21,204 nucleotides of DNA. Origin: JBHENN01 sp046262015 (lineage in GTDB: Bacteria > Actinomycetota > CADDZG01 > WHSQ01). A program made the translations under genes and the position numbers. Under the pieces are notes generated by a model. The model saw only the letters and a program-made list of their open reading frames with translations. It was not told the origin of the DNA and searched no databases. Below, in pieces: positions 7,016 through 14,410 of this stretch; position 1 is the first letter of the stretch, and every line of letters starts with the position of its first letter. The DNA lies in contig JBHENN010000098.1 of NCBI GenBank assembly GCA_046262015.1, positions 1 to 21,204 on the forward strand. The letters are read 5' to 3'.

Positions 7016-7972
7016 TTGATCGCGTATATCGCGCGCCGGGTCGTCTACCTCGTCCCGACGTGGCTCGGCATCACGTTACTGGCGTTCCTGCTCTCCACCC
7101 TTGCGCCTGGAGATCCGGCGCGCACGTACTTCCAGAGGACGCACGGCCGCCAGCCCCGGCCGGCCGAGCTCGCACAGACGAGGGCTCGGTTCGGCCTCGA
7201 CGACCCCGCTCCGCAGCACTACCTCGAATGGGTCTCCGGCGCCGTCCGAGGCGATCTCGGCCTGTCGTTCTCCAGCGGACAGCCCGTGACCGACGAGCTG
7301 CTCGAACGGTTCCCCGCCACTCTTCAGCTCAGTGCCGCGGCGACGCTCGTTGCGGTCGTGATCGCCCTGCCGGTGGGCATACTGGCGGCGCTGCACCGCA
7401 ACAGCGTGATCGACCAGCTCACGCGTGGAGCGGCGATGCTCGGGGCTTCCATCCCCAGCTTCTGGCTTGCCTACCTCTTGATCATCTTCTTCTCGATCAA
7501 GCTCGGTCTCTTTCCCCCCCTCGGATACGGGGGAATCGAGCATCTCGTGTTGCCCGCCTTCGCCCTCGGTCTGGGCGACGCGGCGATCGTGGCTCGGCTC
7601 ACGCGTTCCAGCTTGCTCGAGGTCATCGGAGAGGACTACGTGACGACGGCGCGCGCCAAGGGCGTGTCGGAGCGCCGCGTCGTCGTGCGTCACATCCTGA
7701 GGAACTCGCTGACGGCCGTGGTCACCCAGATCGGACTCGTGTTCGGCTTCCTCCTCGCGTACTCGGCAATCGTCGAGTACATCTTCGTATGGCCGGGCAT
7801 CGGAAGGCTCGCCGTCGAAGCCATCGGCCAGCGCGACTACAACATGATCCAGGGCTTCGTCGTCTTCGCAGGGACGATGTTCGTGCTGATCAACCTGGCC
7901 GTCGACCTGGTGTACCTGTGGCTGGACCCTCGGGTCACCCTCGGGGTGCGCGAGCGGCCGGCGGTCGCGTGA
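7016..7972 (+). CDS. ABC transporter permease, DppB/OppB type
   Basis: This 318-residue inner-membrane permease is the first of the pair for the peptide/nickel-type importer. It opens with the family hallmark IAYIARRVVYLVPTWLGITLLAF, has about six membrane segments, a periplasmic loop rich in charged residues (about 35-95), and the cytoplasmic EAA-type loop TTARAKGVSERRVVVRHILRN that docks on the ATPases. TTG at 7016 is the only in-frame start that gives this N-terminus; no strong ribosome site is visible. It lies 38 bp after the binding-protein gene and its TGA overlaps the next ATG (TGATG). Confidence 0.92.
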   Translation: MIAYIARRVVYLVPTWLGITLLAFLLSTLAPGDPARTYFQRTHGRQPRPAELAQTRARFGLDDPAPQHYLEWVSGAVRGDLGLSFSSGQPVTDELLERFPATLQLSAAATLVAVVIALPVGILAALHRNSVIDQLTRGAAMLGASIPSFWLAYLLIIFFSIKLGLFPPLGYGGIEHLVLPAFALGLGDAAIVARLTRSSLLEVIGEDYVTTARAKGVSERRVVVRHILRNSLTAVVTQIGLVFGFLLAYSAIVEYIFVWPGIGRLAVEAIGQRDYNMIQGFVVFAGTMFVLINLAVDLVYLWLDPRVTLGVRERPAVA

Positions 7973-8865
7973 TGGAACCGGCCGCGTCACTCGCTCCCGG
8001 CGCCCAGTCGTTGCAGGCCCCGGCGCTGCTGCTGCCCAAGCGGTCGCTGCTGCAACAGCTGGTGAGGGATCGCACCGCGCTGATCGGTCTGGTGATCCTG
8101 GTGATCTCCTTCGGGTCGGCGGTCGCCGGTCCGTGGATCGCGCCCCACGACCCCAACGCCCAGGACGTGCTGAACCGCTACGCCGCTCCCAGCGCGGAGC
8201 ATCTCCTCGGTACCGACAACCTGGGACGCGACGAGCTGTCTCGGCTGTTGTACGGCGCCCGGATCTCGCTCTTCAGCGCCCTCGGCGTGGGCGTGGTCAT
8301 CCTGGCGATCGGGATCCTCGTGGGGATGATCGCCGGCTTCGCAGGGGGCGTGATCGACGGGCTGCTCATGCGGATCGTCGACGTGCTCCTGGCATTCCCG
8401 AGCCTCCTCCTGGCCTTGGCGATCACCGGGATGCTCGGCCCCGGCTTGCTCCATCTCCTCATCGCGATCACCGCCGTGTGGTGGGTCGAGTACGCGCGCC
8501 AGATGCGAGGACTCGTCCTGTCGGTGAAGGAGCGCCCCTTCGTGGAGTCCGCCCGTGCGATCGGGCTCCCCGCATATCGGGTCGCGTTCCGGCACATCCT
8601 GCCCAACATCATCTCGCCGGTCGTGGTTCTCGGAACGCTCCAGACGGGCCGGCTCCTGCTCGCGTTGTCGGCTCTGTCGTTCCTCGGTCTCGGCGTGCAA
8701 CCACCCACCGCCGAATGGGGAGCGATGCTGAACGAAGGCAGGAACTATCTCGCCAGCGCCCCGCAGCTGATGGTCTATCCGGGCGTCGCCATCACCATCG
8801 CGGCCCTCGGGTTCAACCTCCTCGGCGACGGGTTGAGGGACGTACTGGACCCGACCCTGAGATGA
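7972..8865 (+). CDS. ABC transporter permease, DppC/OppC type
   Basis: This 297-residue second permease has a cytoplasmic N-terminal segment, a first membrane helix at about 37-55, then WIAPHDPNAQDV and HLLGTDNLGRDELSRLLYGARISL, which are diagnostic of DppC/OppC proteins. The EAA-type loop ESARAIGLPAYRVAFRHILPN sits near residue 200, and SALSFLGLGVQPPTAEWG near the C-terminus. It pairs with the upstream permease to form the channel. The start overlaps the previous stop by one base, and its stop overlaps the next gene as ATGA, indicating translational coupling. Confidence 0.93.
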   Translation: MEPAASLAPGAQSLQAPALLLPKRSLLQQLVRDRTALIGLVILVISFGSAVAGPWIAPHDPNAQDVLNRYAAPSAEHLLGTDNLGRDELSRLLYGARISLFSALGVGVVILAIGILVGMIAGFAGGVIDGLLMRIVDVLLAFPSLLLALAITGMLGPGLLHLLIAITAVWWVEYARQMRGLVLSVKERPFVESARAIGLPAYRVAFRHILPNIISPVVVLGTLQTGRLLLALSALSFLGLGVQPPTAEWGAMLNEGRNYLASAPQLMVYPGVAITIAALGFNLLGDGLRDVLDPTLR

Positions 8866-9875
8866 CGGCGCCCCCGTTGCTCCGGGTCGAAGGGCTCGCC
8901 ACGACCTTCCCGAGCGAGCTCGGTCCGGTCCGCGCCGTCGACGGGGTCAGCTTCGAGGTGCTCCCGGGGGAGCGCATCGGGGTTGTAGGCGAGTCGGGAT
9001 CGGGCAAGAGCGTCACCGCTCTCAGCGTGATGGGCCTCGTACCGAGCCCTCCCGCGACGGTCTCGGGGCGGGTCTTCTTCCGCGGCGAGGACGTCCTGCA
9101 GATGTCTCCGAAGCAGAGACGCGCCGTCCGGGGCGCCGGCATGTCGATGATCTTCCAGAACCCGTTGAGCTGCCTCAACCCGACCATGCGCATGGGCGAT
9201 CAGATCGCCGAGGCGATCCTGGCGCACGAGGACCTGCCGAAACGCGTGGCCCGAGAGCGCGCCGTCGACCTCCTCGGTCGCGTGGGCATCCCGTCGCCGG
9301 CGCGCAACGCCGACGAGTACCCGCACCGTTTCTCCGGAGGGATGCGCCAGCGCGTCATGGTCGCTCTCGCGCTGTCCTGTCGGCCGGACCTCCTGCTGGC
9401 CGACGAACCCACCACCGCGCTCGACGTGACGATCCAGGCCCAGATCGTCGAGCTGTTGCTGTCGCTGTGCGAGGAGCAGGGCACGGCCGTGATCTTCATC
9501 ACGCACGATCTCGGCATACTCGCGGGCTTCGCCGAGCGCATCCTGGTGATGTACGCGGGTCGCATCGTCGAGAAGGGCGACGTGGACACGATCTACTACC
9601 GGGCCACCCATCCCTACACGTGGGGCCTGATGACCTCGCTGACACGGATGGACGAGTCCCGCCGAGACCGGCTTCGACCGATCGAGGGAGCGCCGCCGTC
9701 AGCGATCTTCGTGCCGCCCGGCTGCGCGTTCCATCCCCGGTGTCCGTACGCGCAGGAGGTGTGCGTTAGCGACGTGCCGGAGCTGATCGTCCGCCCCGCC
9801 GACGACCACCCGTCCGCCTGTCACTTCGCGGGAACGCTCGCTGCTCCGACGTTGCTGAAGGAGAGGTACGGATGA
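8862..9875 (+). CDS. ABC transporter ATP-binding protein, DppD/OppD type
   Basis: This 337-residue ATPase drives the importer together with the next gene. Walker A is GESGSGKS (43-50), the signature is FSGGMRQRV, Walker B is LLLADEP followed by TTALDVTIQAQ, and the switch histidine lies in FITHDLG. The C-terminal extension carries GCAFHPRCPYAQEVC, the cysteine-containing region found in oligopeptide/dipeptide transporter ATPases, where some members bind an iron-sulfur cluster. The start overlaps the permease stop, and its own stop overlaps the next start, both as ATGA. Confidence 0.94.
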   Translation: MTAPPLLRVEGLATTFPSELGPVRAVDGVSFEVLPGERIGVVGESGSGKSVTALSVMGLVPSPPATVSGRVFFRGEDVLQMSPKQRRAVRGAGMSMIFQNPLSCLNPTMRMGDQIAEAILAHEDLPKRVARERAVDLLGRVGIPSPARNADEYPHRFSGGMRQRVMVALALSCRPDLLLADEPTTALDVTIQAQIVELLLSLCEEQGTAVIFITHDLGILAGFAERILVMYAGRIVEKGDVDTIYYRATHPYTWGLMTSLTRMDESRRDRLRPIEGAPPSAIFVPPGCAFHPRCPYAQEVCVSDVPELIVRPADDHPSACHFAGTLAAPTLLKERYG

Positions 9876-10939
9876 GCGACGAGCTCCTGCGGGTCGAGGA
9901 CCTCGTCAAAATCTTCCCCGTCACGCGCGGCGCGGTGATCAGGCGGACGGTCGGTCTGGCACGCGCGGTCGACGGCGTCTCCTTCTCGCTGCCCAGAGGA
10001 CAGACCCTCGGCCTCGTCGGCGAGTCCGGTTGCGGCAAGTCGACCATCGCACGGTGCGTGCTCCGGCTGATCGAGCCGACCTCGGGCCGCATCTACCTCG
10101 ACGGGACCGACGTGCTCGCCCTCGGCCCGCGCGAGCTGCGCCGGCTTCGCCGCAGGATGCAGATCGTCTTCCAGGACCCCCACGGATCGCTCAACCCCCG
10201 CATGACGGTCGAGGATCTGATCGCCGAGCCCCTCCACTGGCACCGTCTCGTGACCGACCGGCGCGCCGCGGCGCGCCGGGTCGCAGAGCTGCTTGAGCTC
10301 GTCGGGCTCTCCCCGGAGCACGCCCGGCGCTACCCCCACAAGTTCAGCGGCGGGCAGCGCCAGCGCATCGGGATCGCCCGCGCCCTGGCGACCAAACCCG
10401 AGCTGCTCGTGCTCGACGAACCCGTCTCTGCGCTCGACGTGTCGATCCAGGCGCAGATCCTCAACCTGCTCGTCGACCTGCAGTCCCAGCTCGGCCTCTC
10501 CTACCTCTTCATCGCGCACGATCTCTCACTCGTGCGCCACATCTGCCAGCAGGTAGTGGTGATGTATCTCGGGAAGGTGGCCGAGTCCGGCGACCGCGAC
10601 GCCCTCTTCGAGGCCCCGCAACACCCCTACACCCAGGCGCTCCTCTCGGCCGTCCCGCTGCCCGACCCGCGCAAGGAGCGAGCCCGGCGGCGCATCGCTC
10701 TTCCCGGTGAGGTGCCGGGCAGCATCGATCCGCCGAGCGGATGCCGGTTCCATACACGCTGCTTCAAGGCACAACCGGTGTGCTCCGAGCAGCAGCCGCC
10801 GCTGGAGGTGGTCGCCCGTGCGACCCAGCGCGCCGCGTGCTTCTTCGCCGAGCCCCAAGCGGTCCTCATGCCGGCGCCGCGAGCGATCGACGAAGGGAAC
10901 GCTCGAGAGAGGCCCCCCACCGGGAGCGAGCGGCGATAG
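9872..10939 (+). CDS. ABC transporter ATP-binding protein, DppF/OppF type
   Basis: This 355-residue second ATPase of the importer has an N-terminal insertion (TRGAVIRRTVGLARAVDG) usual for OppF/DppF. It has Walker A GESGCGKST (50-58), signature FSGGQRQRI, Walker B LLVLDEPVSALDVS, and the C-terminal GCRFHTRCFKAQPVC region. A ribosome site, GGAGAGG, lies inside the end of the preceding gene. It is the last gene of the operon and ends 10 bp from the stop of the convergent M14 peptidase gene. The last 25 or so residues are Arg/Glu-rich and look like an unstructured tail. Confidence 0.94.
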   Translation: MSDELLRVEDLVKIFPVTRGAVIRRTVGLARAVDGVSFSLPRGQTLGLVGESGCGKSTIARCVLRLIEPTSGRIYLDGTDVLALGPRELRRLRRRMQIVFQDPHGSLNPRMTVEDLIAEPLHWHRLVTDRRAAARRVAELLELVGLSPEHARRYPHKFSGGQRQRIGIARALATKPELLVLDEPVSALDVSIQAQILNLLVDLQSQLGLSYLFIAHDLSLVRHICQQVVVMYLGKVAESGDRDALFEAPQHPYTQALLSAVPLPDPRKERARRRIALPGEVPGSIDPPSGCRFHTRCFKAQPVCSEQQPPLEVVARATQRAACFFAEPQAVLMPAPRAIDEGNARERPPTGSERR

Positions 10940-10949
10940 CGCGCCGCGC

Positions 10950-12539
10950 CTACAGCTTGATCGCGCCGAGGTCGATCCGCTGGCCGCGGCCGAGTGTGAT
11001 CTCGATCTTCGTGGTCTTGCCGCCGGCTCGGATCAGGAGGGTGTAGGAATCCGACCGCGGCCGCTCCCAGGGGCTCGTGCTCGGGCCGACGTGCCACTCG
11101 AACCGTCCGTCCCTGCCGGTCGTCAGCGACAGTTTCACCTTCTCGGTGATCGCCTCCTTGCCCAAGGGGTTGCCCTCGGACAGCGGCGTCTGGAACGAGC
11201 GCGACAGCGTGAGCTTCGCCCGGCCGGCGACGACGCGGCCCGCGACGACCGCGTGGTACTTCGCGTTGGTAGCGATCTCGCCCATGGTCATGAAGGCCTC
11301 GACGACACCCGGCATCAGCTGCCCTACCTCGGTGTACGGGGGATGGAAGCCGCTGCCGCCGTGCTCGATCGTGAAGCCGAATGCGCCGATGGCGGCATAC
11401 GCCCAGTCGTCGGTGGTCCCGGTCGTGGGATAGCCGACGGTCGCCCGGTTCTCGTAGCCGGCCGCCTCGGCGAGGCGAGCACCGATCGCGGTCAGGGTCG
11501 CATCCTCGGGGGAGAAGCCGCCTCCCGCCCGCAGCACGGTGGCCTGGACGGTGTGGTTCGTGATGACGCCGGTGACCTCGCGCCCGAGGATGATGTCGCG
11601 CACGTTCTTGGTCTCGGGCTCGGAGAAGGGGGCCTCGCCCCGGTAATCCTGCTCCAGAGGGATCTCGGACGAGCCGCCCTCCTGGTCGCCCCACTCGTAG
11701 GCGTAGTTGCGGTTCGGATCGACGCCGTAGGCGTCGGGATTACTCTGGAGGCCCGGCGCGGTGGCCCCGGTCAGAGACCGCCGGTTCTTGCGCCAGTAAT
11801 TCTCGAATCCGTTGACCAAGCCGATCGGCCACGTCTGCTGGTCGACGGTCCGGTTGGCGGCCAGCGCCGACTCGCGCGAGTAGTCGAAGCCGTCGACGTT
11901 GACAACGGGGACGACGATCACACGCCCTCGCCTCAACAGCGACGTGACCTGCGGGTCCTTGCCGAACCCTTCGACGAGCTTGTGGGCGAAGATCATCACG
12001 TATTCCGCCGCAGGCCATTCCCGCGCGTGGTGCAGGCCGTCGACGTAGTACACCGGACGCCCGTCGTCGCGACCCACCGACGACGCGATCTCGAGCCCGA
12101 AGACGGGCCGGCCCTCGAGAGACGCGCGCGGCATTTCGAACAACCTCACGAGCGACGGGTTCTTCTCGGCGAGCGCGTGCATCTCGTCGCGGTAGTCGCC
12201 GAGACGCCGGTAGTCGTCGCGATCGGGACCGGGAAGGCCGACCAGCGGATGGGGGCCGCCCGCCCTGGCGCGGTCGTGCGCGACAAGGTCCGGGATAACG
12301 ACCCTGTAGTCGTAGCCGAGAGCATCCAGCTCGAGCGCGTCCCCGGGCCACAGGAGCAGCTCGATCTCGCCGTCTCCGTGGTTGTGCGTCTCGTCGAAGT
12401 GGCTCATCAGGAAGGCGGCGTCGGCGGTCGTGGCCGGTGTGACCCGCACGATGGACAGCACGCTGGGATCGCCCTGGGCGGCCGGAGCGAAGGCCGCCAG
12501 CAGGACGGCGATCACCGCCGCGACGGATAGCTTCCTCAT
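10950..12539 (-). CDS. Secreted M14-family zinc carboxypeptidase
   Basis: This 529-residue precursor has a signal peptide (residues 1 to about 23, ending APAAQG). A prodomain-like segment precedes the peptidase domain at about 105-425. The zinc site is visible as H171-x-x-E174 (HHAREW) and H329 (ITNHTV). Substrate-binding R277 sits in DPNRNY, and the catalytic glutamate E392 in FTIEHGG. Members of the family remove C-terminal amino acids from proteins or peptides. About 100 residues after the catalytic domain look beta-rich (AGRAKLTLSR, SYTLLIRAG), perhaps a small accessory domain. ATG 12539 is supported by the signal peptide and by a -10-like hexamer six bases upstream, which implies a leaderless mRNA. 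An upstream extension of the frame to 12704 is not credible. Confidence 0.9.
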   Translation of the reverse strand: MRKLSVAAVIAVLLAAFAPAAQGDPSVLSIVRVTPATTADAAFLMSHFDETHNHGDGEIELLLWPGDALELDALGYDYRVVIPDLVAHDRARAGGPHPLVGLPGPDRDDYRRLGDYRDEMHALAEKNPSLVRLFEMPRASLEGRPVFGLEIASSVGRDDGRPVYYVDGLHHAREWPAAEYVMIFAHKLVEGFGKDPQVTSLLRRGRVIVVPVVNVDGFDYSRESALAANRTVDQQTWPIGLVNGFENYWRKNRRSLTGATAPGLQSNPDAYGVDPNRNYAYEWGDQEGGSSEIPLEQDYRGEAPFSEPETKNVRDIILGREVTGVITNHTVQATVLRAGGGFSPEDATLTAIGARLAEAAGYENRATVGYPTTGTTDDWAYAAIGAFGFTIEHGGSGFHPPYTEVGQLMPGVVEAFMTMGEIATNAKYHAVVAGRVVAGRAKLTLSRSFQTPLSEGNPLGKEAITEKVKLSLTTGRDGRFEWHVGPSTSPWERPRSDSYTLLIRAGGKTTKIEITLGRGQRIDLGAIKL

Positions 12540-12545
12540 AGAACA

Positions 12546-12551
12546 AGAATA
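12546..12551 (-). promoter_or_regulatory. Putative -10 element (TATTCT) of the M14 peptidase gene
   Basis: TATTCT on the minus strand stands six bases before the ATG at 12539, the same distance as the -10 of znuA from its start codon. No ribosome site precedes the ATG, so a leaderless transcript is likely. A -35 consensus is not seen at the right distance; the palindrome at 12572-12596 lies just beyond where it would be, which suggests that a regulator binds there. Confidence 0.5.
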
Positions 12552-12571
12552 GCCGCACGGGCTTGAACCCC

Positions 12572-12596
12572 GGTAGTGGGTCACTGACCCACTCCC
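12572..12596. repeat. TAGTGGGTCA palindrome, copy 1
   Basis: AGTGGGTCA and TGACCCACT face each other around one central base at 12575-12593, a perfect 19-bp inverted repeat. One mismatch further out, GG/CC pairs extend it to 12572-12596. It lies in the divergent promoter region between the M14 peptidase and the LVIVD gene, 32 bp before the peptidase ATG. The left flank CTTGnnCCCCG is shared with copy 2 near 14331. Confidence 0.8.
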
Positions 12597-12611
12597 CCCC
12601 GCCGCGACGCC

Positions 12612-12640
12612 TTGAGTGGGACGGGGACTCAGGGTAAGGT
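12612..12640 (+). promoter_or_regulatory. Putative promoter of the LVIVD-repeat gene
   Basis: TTGAGT (12612-12617) and TAAGGT (12635-12640) are separated by 17 bp, a good match to a housekeeping sigma promoter (TTGnnn, TAnnnT). Transcription would begin near 12647. That leaves both the GTG at 12677 and the ATT at 12716 inside the mRNA, so the promoter does not decide between the two starts. Confidence 0.55.
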
Positions 12641-12676
12641 TACCGCTTCCCCCTTTGCAGGAATCGAGGCCCAAGT

Positions 12677-14248
12677 GTGCACCCTCTAGGCATCCGCATC
12701 CCAAAGGAGTCTTCCATTAAGAGGTTTCTGATCCTAGCTCTCGTACTCAGCCTCAGCCTCGCACTGCTCGGCCCGGCCGCTGCCGGAAAGAAGAAAAAGA
12801 AGGGTCCGAAACCCTACAAGAGCGAAGAGGTGTCGATCGAGGTCGGGCATCCCGTCTTCCACAGCGCTTCAGGGGGCAATATCATCGCGGTGACGGCTCA
12901 GGAATTCTTCGCCTCCTGCTCTATCCCCAGCAGCAATGGTTTCGATGGATACGTCTTCGAAGTGCCGGCCGATCTTCAGAAGTACAGCGCCGCCGTGGAA
13001 GCCACCGGCACGTCGGTCACCGACGCTGCTTCACCCGCAGACATGGACATGTACTTCTACGATGACGCCTGCGAGCTGACCGGTGCCGCGAATACTGCTG
13101 GGACCGACGAGGTCGGAGCCATCCTTCCCGGCACCGCCTTCATCTTCCTTCACAACTACACCGGCGGTCCCACCACGGCTTCGATAACCATCACCCCCGT
13201 CGCGGCCGCGACGAGAGCCGCGCCGCAGAAGGTGAAGGTGGTCTCCAACATCCCTTATTCGGGCGGGACCGACATCGACTTCGCCGGCGACCGCGTCTTC
13301 TTCACCGAGAGCGCCGCAGTCACGAACGGGACGGTGCGGATCGTCAAGGCCTCCGGCAAGAAACCCGAGCTCTTGGGGGAGTTCACCTGCGGAGGCAACC
13401 AGAATGACGTAGCCGCGATCGACGAGAACACGATCGCGTTGGGGAGTCATTGGGGAACCTGCGGCCCCCAGCCGGGCAGCGGAGTCAACCTTCTCGACGT
13501 GACCGATCCCACGAACCCGTCGCACCTCGGCTTCGTGCCGCTCCCTTACGGGGTGCACACCCTGACGAAGCATCCCAAAGAGCCGTTGATCTACACCTCC
13601 GCGTCGTTCAACGAGCTCCCCACCGTCATCATCGATGTGAGCGATCCCGCCGCGCCGGTAACCACCCCAACTACGCTCCAGGGATGCCACGACATCTCCT
13701 TCTATCTGACGAAGTCCGAGCAACTGGCCTTCTGTGCGGCGGGGTCGGTGGAGACCGAGATCTGGGACGTTTCCGACCCGATGGATCCCCAAGTCGTGTC
13801 CTCGATCGTGGACGACGGGATCGGCTATCACCATCTTGCGGTCGCAACCCCGGACGGTAGATACCTCGTCATCGGCGATGAAGACAGCGGCGGCACGTGC
13901 TCGGGCAACCAGACGTCGCGTGAGTTCGGAGCCATCTCTATCTACGACATCACAGACCGCGCTAAGCCCAAGATGGTTGGGTTCATGAACGCCCCTCGGG
14001 GGCCGTGGGTTTGTTGGGCCCACAACTTCAACTTCGTGCCGGGCACCCGCAAGCTCGTCATCGGCTGGTGGGAGGCGGGCACGTCGGTGATCGATCTGTC
14101 GAATCCTACGAAACCGAGGGAGATCGCTGCCTTCCAACCCGACACCGCCTACGTGTGGTCTTCCTATTGGTACGAGGGACGCATCTACGTGAACTCCGGA
14201 ACCGGTGCGTGGGTGATCGAGATACCGGGGTTGAAGGCCGGGCGCTGA
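12677..14248 (+). CDS. Secreted LVIVD-repeat beta-propeller-like protein with poly-Lys N-terminus
   Basis: The frame encodes a secreted protein of 523 residues from GTG 12677, or 510 from ATT 12716, which I favour. From ATT it starts KRFLILALVLSLSLALLG, an ordinary signal peptide, then five lysines at residues 25-29. A beta-sandwich-like region follows (about 35-165 from the ATT start, with MDMYFYDDAC and FIFLHNYTGG, resembling pre-peptidase C-terminal domains). The rest carries LVIVD-type repeats: VNLLDVTDPTNP, VIIDVSDPAAP, TEIWDVSDPMDP, ISIYDITDRAKP and TSVIDLSNPTKP, each expected to form one blade of a propeller. The function of such proteins is not established; adhesion or cell-wall binding is plausible. 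The gene is divergent from the M14 peptidase and upstream of the M15 peptidase. Confidence 0.85.
   Translation: MHPLGIRIPKESSIKRFLILALVLSLSLALLGPAAAGKKKKKGPKPYKSEEVSIEVGHPVFHSASGGNIIAVTAQEFFASCSIPSSNGFDGYVFEVPADLQKYSAAVEATGTSVTDAASPADMDMYFYDDACELTGAANTAGTDEVGAILPGTAFIFLHNYTGGPTTASITITPVAAATRAAPQKVKVVSNIPYSGGTDIDFAGDRVFFTESAAVTNGTVRIVKASGKKPELLGEFTCGGNQNDVAAIDENTIALGSHWGTCGPQPGSGVNLLDVTDPTNPSHLGFVPLPYGVHTLTKHPKEPLIYTSASFNELPTVIIDVSDPAAPVTTPTTLQGCHDISFYLTKSEQLAFCAAGSVETEIWDVSDPMDPQVVSSIVDDGIGYHHLAVATPDGRYLVIGDEDSGGTCSGNQTSREFGAISIYDITDRAKPKMVGFMNAPRGPWVCWAHNFNFVPGTRKLVIGWWEAGTSVIDLSNPTKPREIAAFQPDTAYVWSSYWYEGRIYVNSGTGAWVIEIPGLKAGR
12703..12718 (+). promoter_or_regulatory. Ribosome-binding site with putative ATT start codon
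   Basis: AAAGGAG (12703-12709) is followed after six bases by ATT at 12716-12718, in frame with the LVIVD gene. This is the best ribosome site near the gene; the alternative GTG at 12677 has only GAGG seven bases upstream. Starting at ATT puts the signal peptide and the lysine run at the same residue positions as in the three lysine-tagged proteins at 16279-17942. ATT starts are rare; the known case is infC. Confidence 0.55.
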
Positions 14249-14330
14249 GGAAGACCCTTCAAAGAGGCATGACCACATTTCGAGAGAGCCTCTAGCTCGA
14301 AAAGATCTCGATCTGGGATCTTGCGCCCCG

Positions 14331-14364
14331 CCAGGTAGTGGGTCAGAACTGACCCACTACCTGG
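14331..14364. repeat. TAGTGGGTCA palindrome, copy 2 (perfect 16-bp arms)
   Basis: CCAGGTAGTGGGTCAG and its exact complement flank a two-base AA centre, giving a perfect 34-bp inverted repeat. It shares the 12-bp half-site GGTAGTGGGTCA with copy 1, but the gap between the shared half-sites is four bases here and one there. It lies 82 bp after the LVIVD stop and 46 bp before the M15 peptidase start. No T-run follows it on either strand, so it does not look like an ordinary intrinsic terminator. Confidence 0.9.
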
Positions 14365-14410
14365 AACCCTCTGCACGACGGCCCTCGGCCATACACGCGA
14401 TGCTCGGGCG

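Noticed and set aside
10707..12530. 607-codon plus-strand frame antisense to the M14 peptidase
   Set aside because: The minus strand has a full M14 catalytic set and a signal peptide; the plus frame has no recognisable motif.
14331..14364. Copy 2 palindrome as an intrinsic terminator of the LVIVD gene
   Set aside because: The stem is strong, but no T-run follows on either strand, the centre has only two bases, and a related copy sits in a divergent promoter region.
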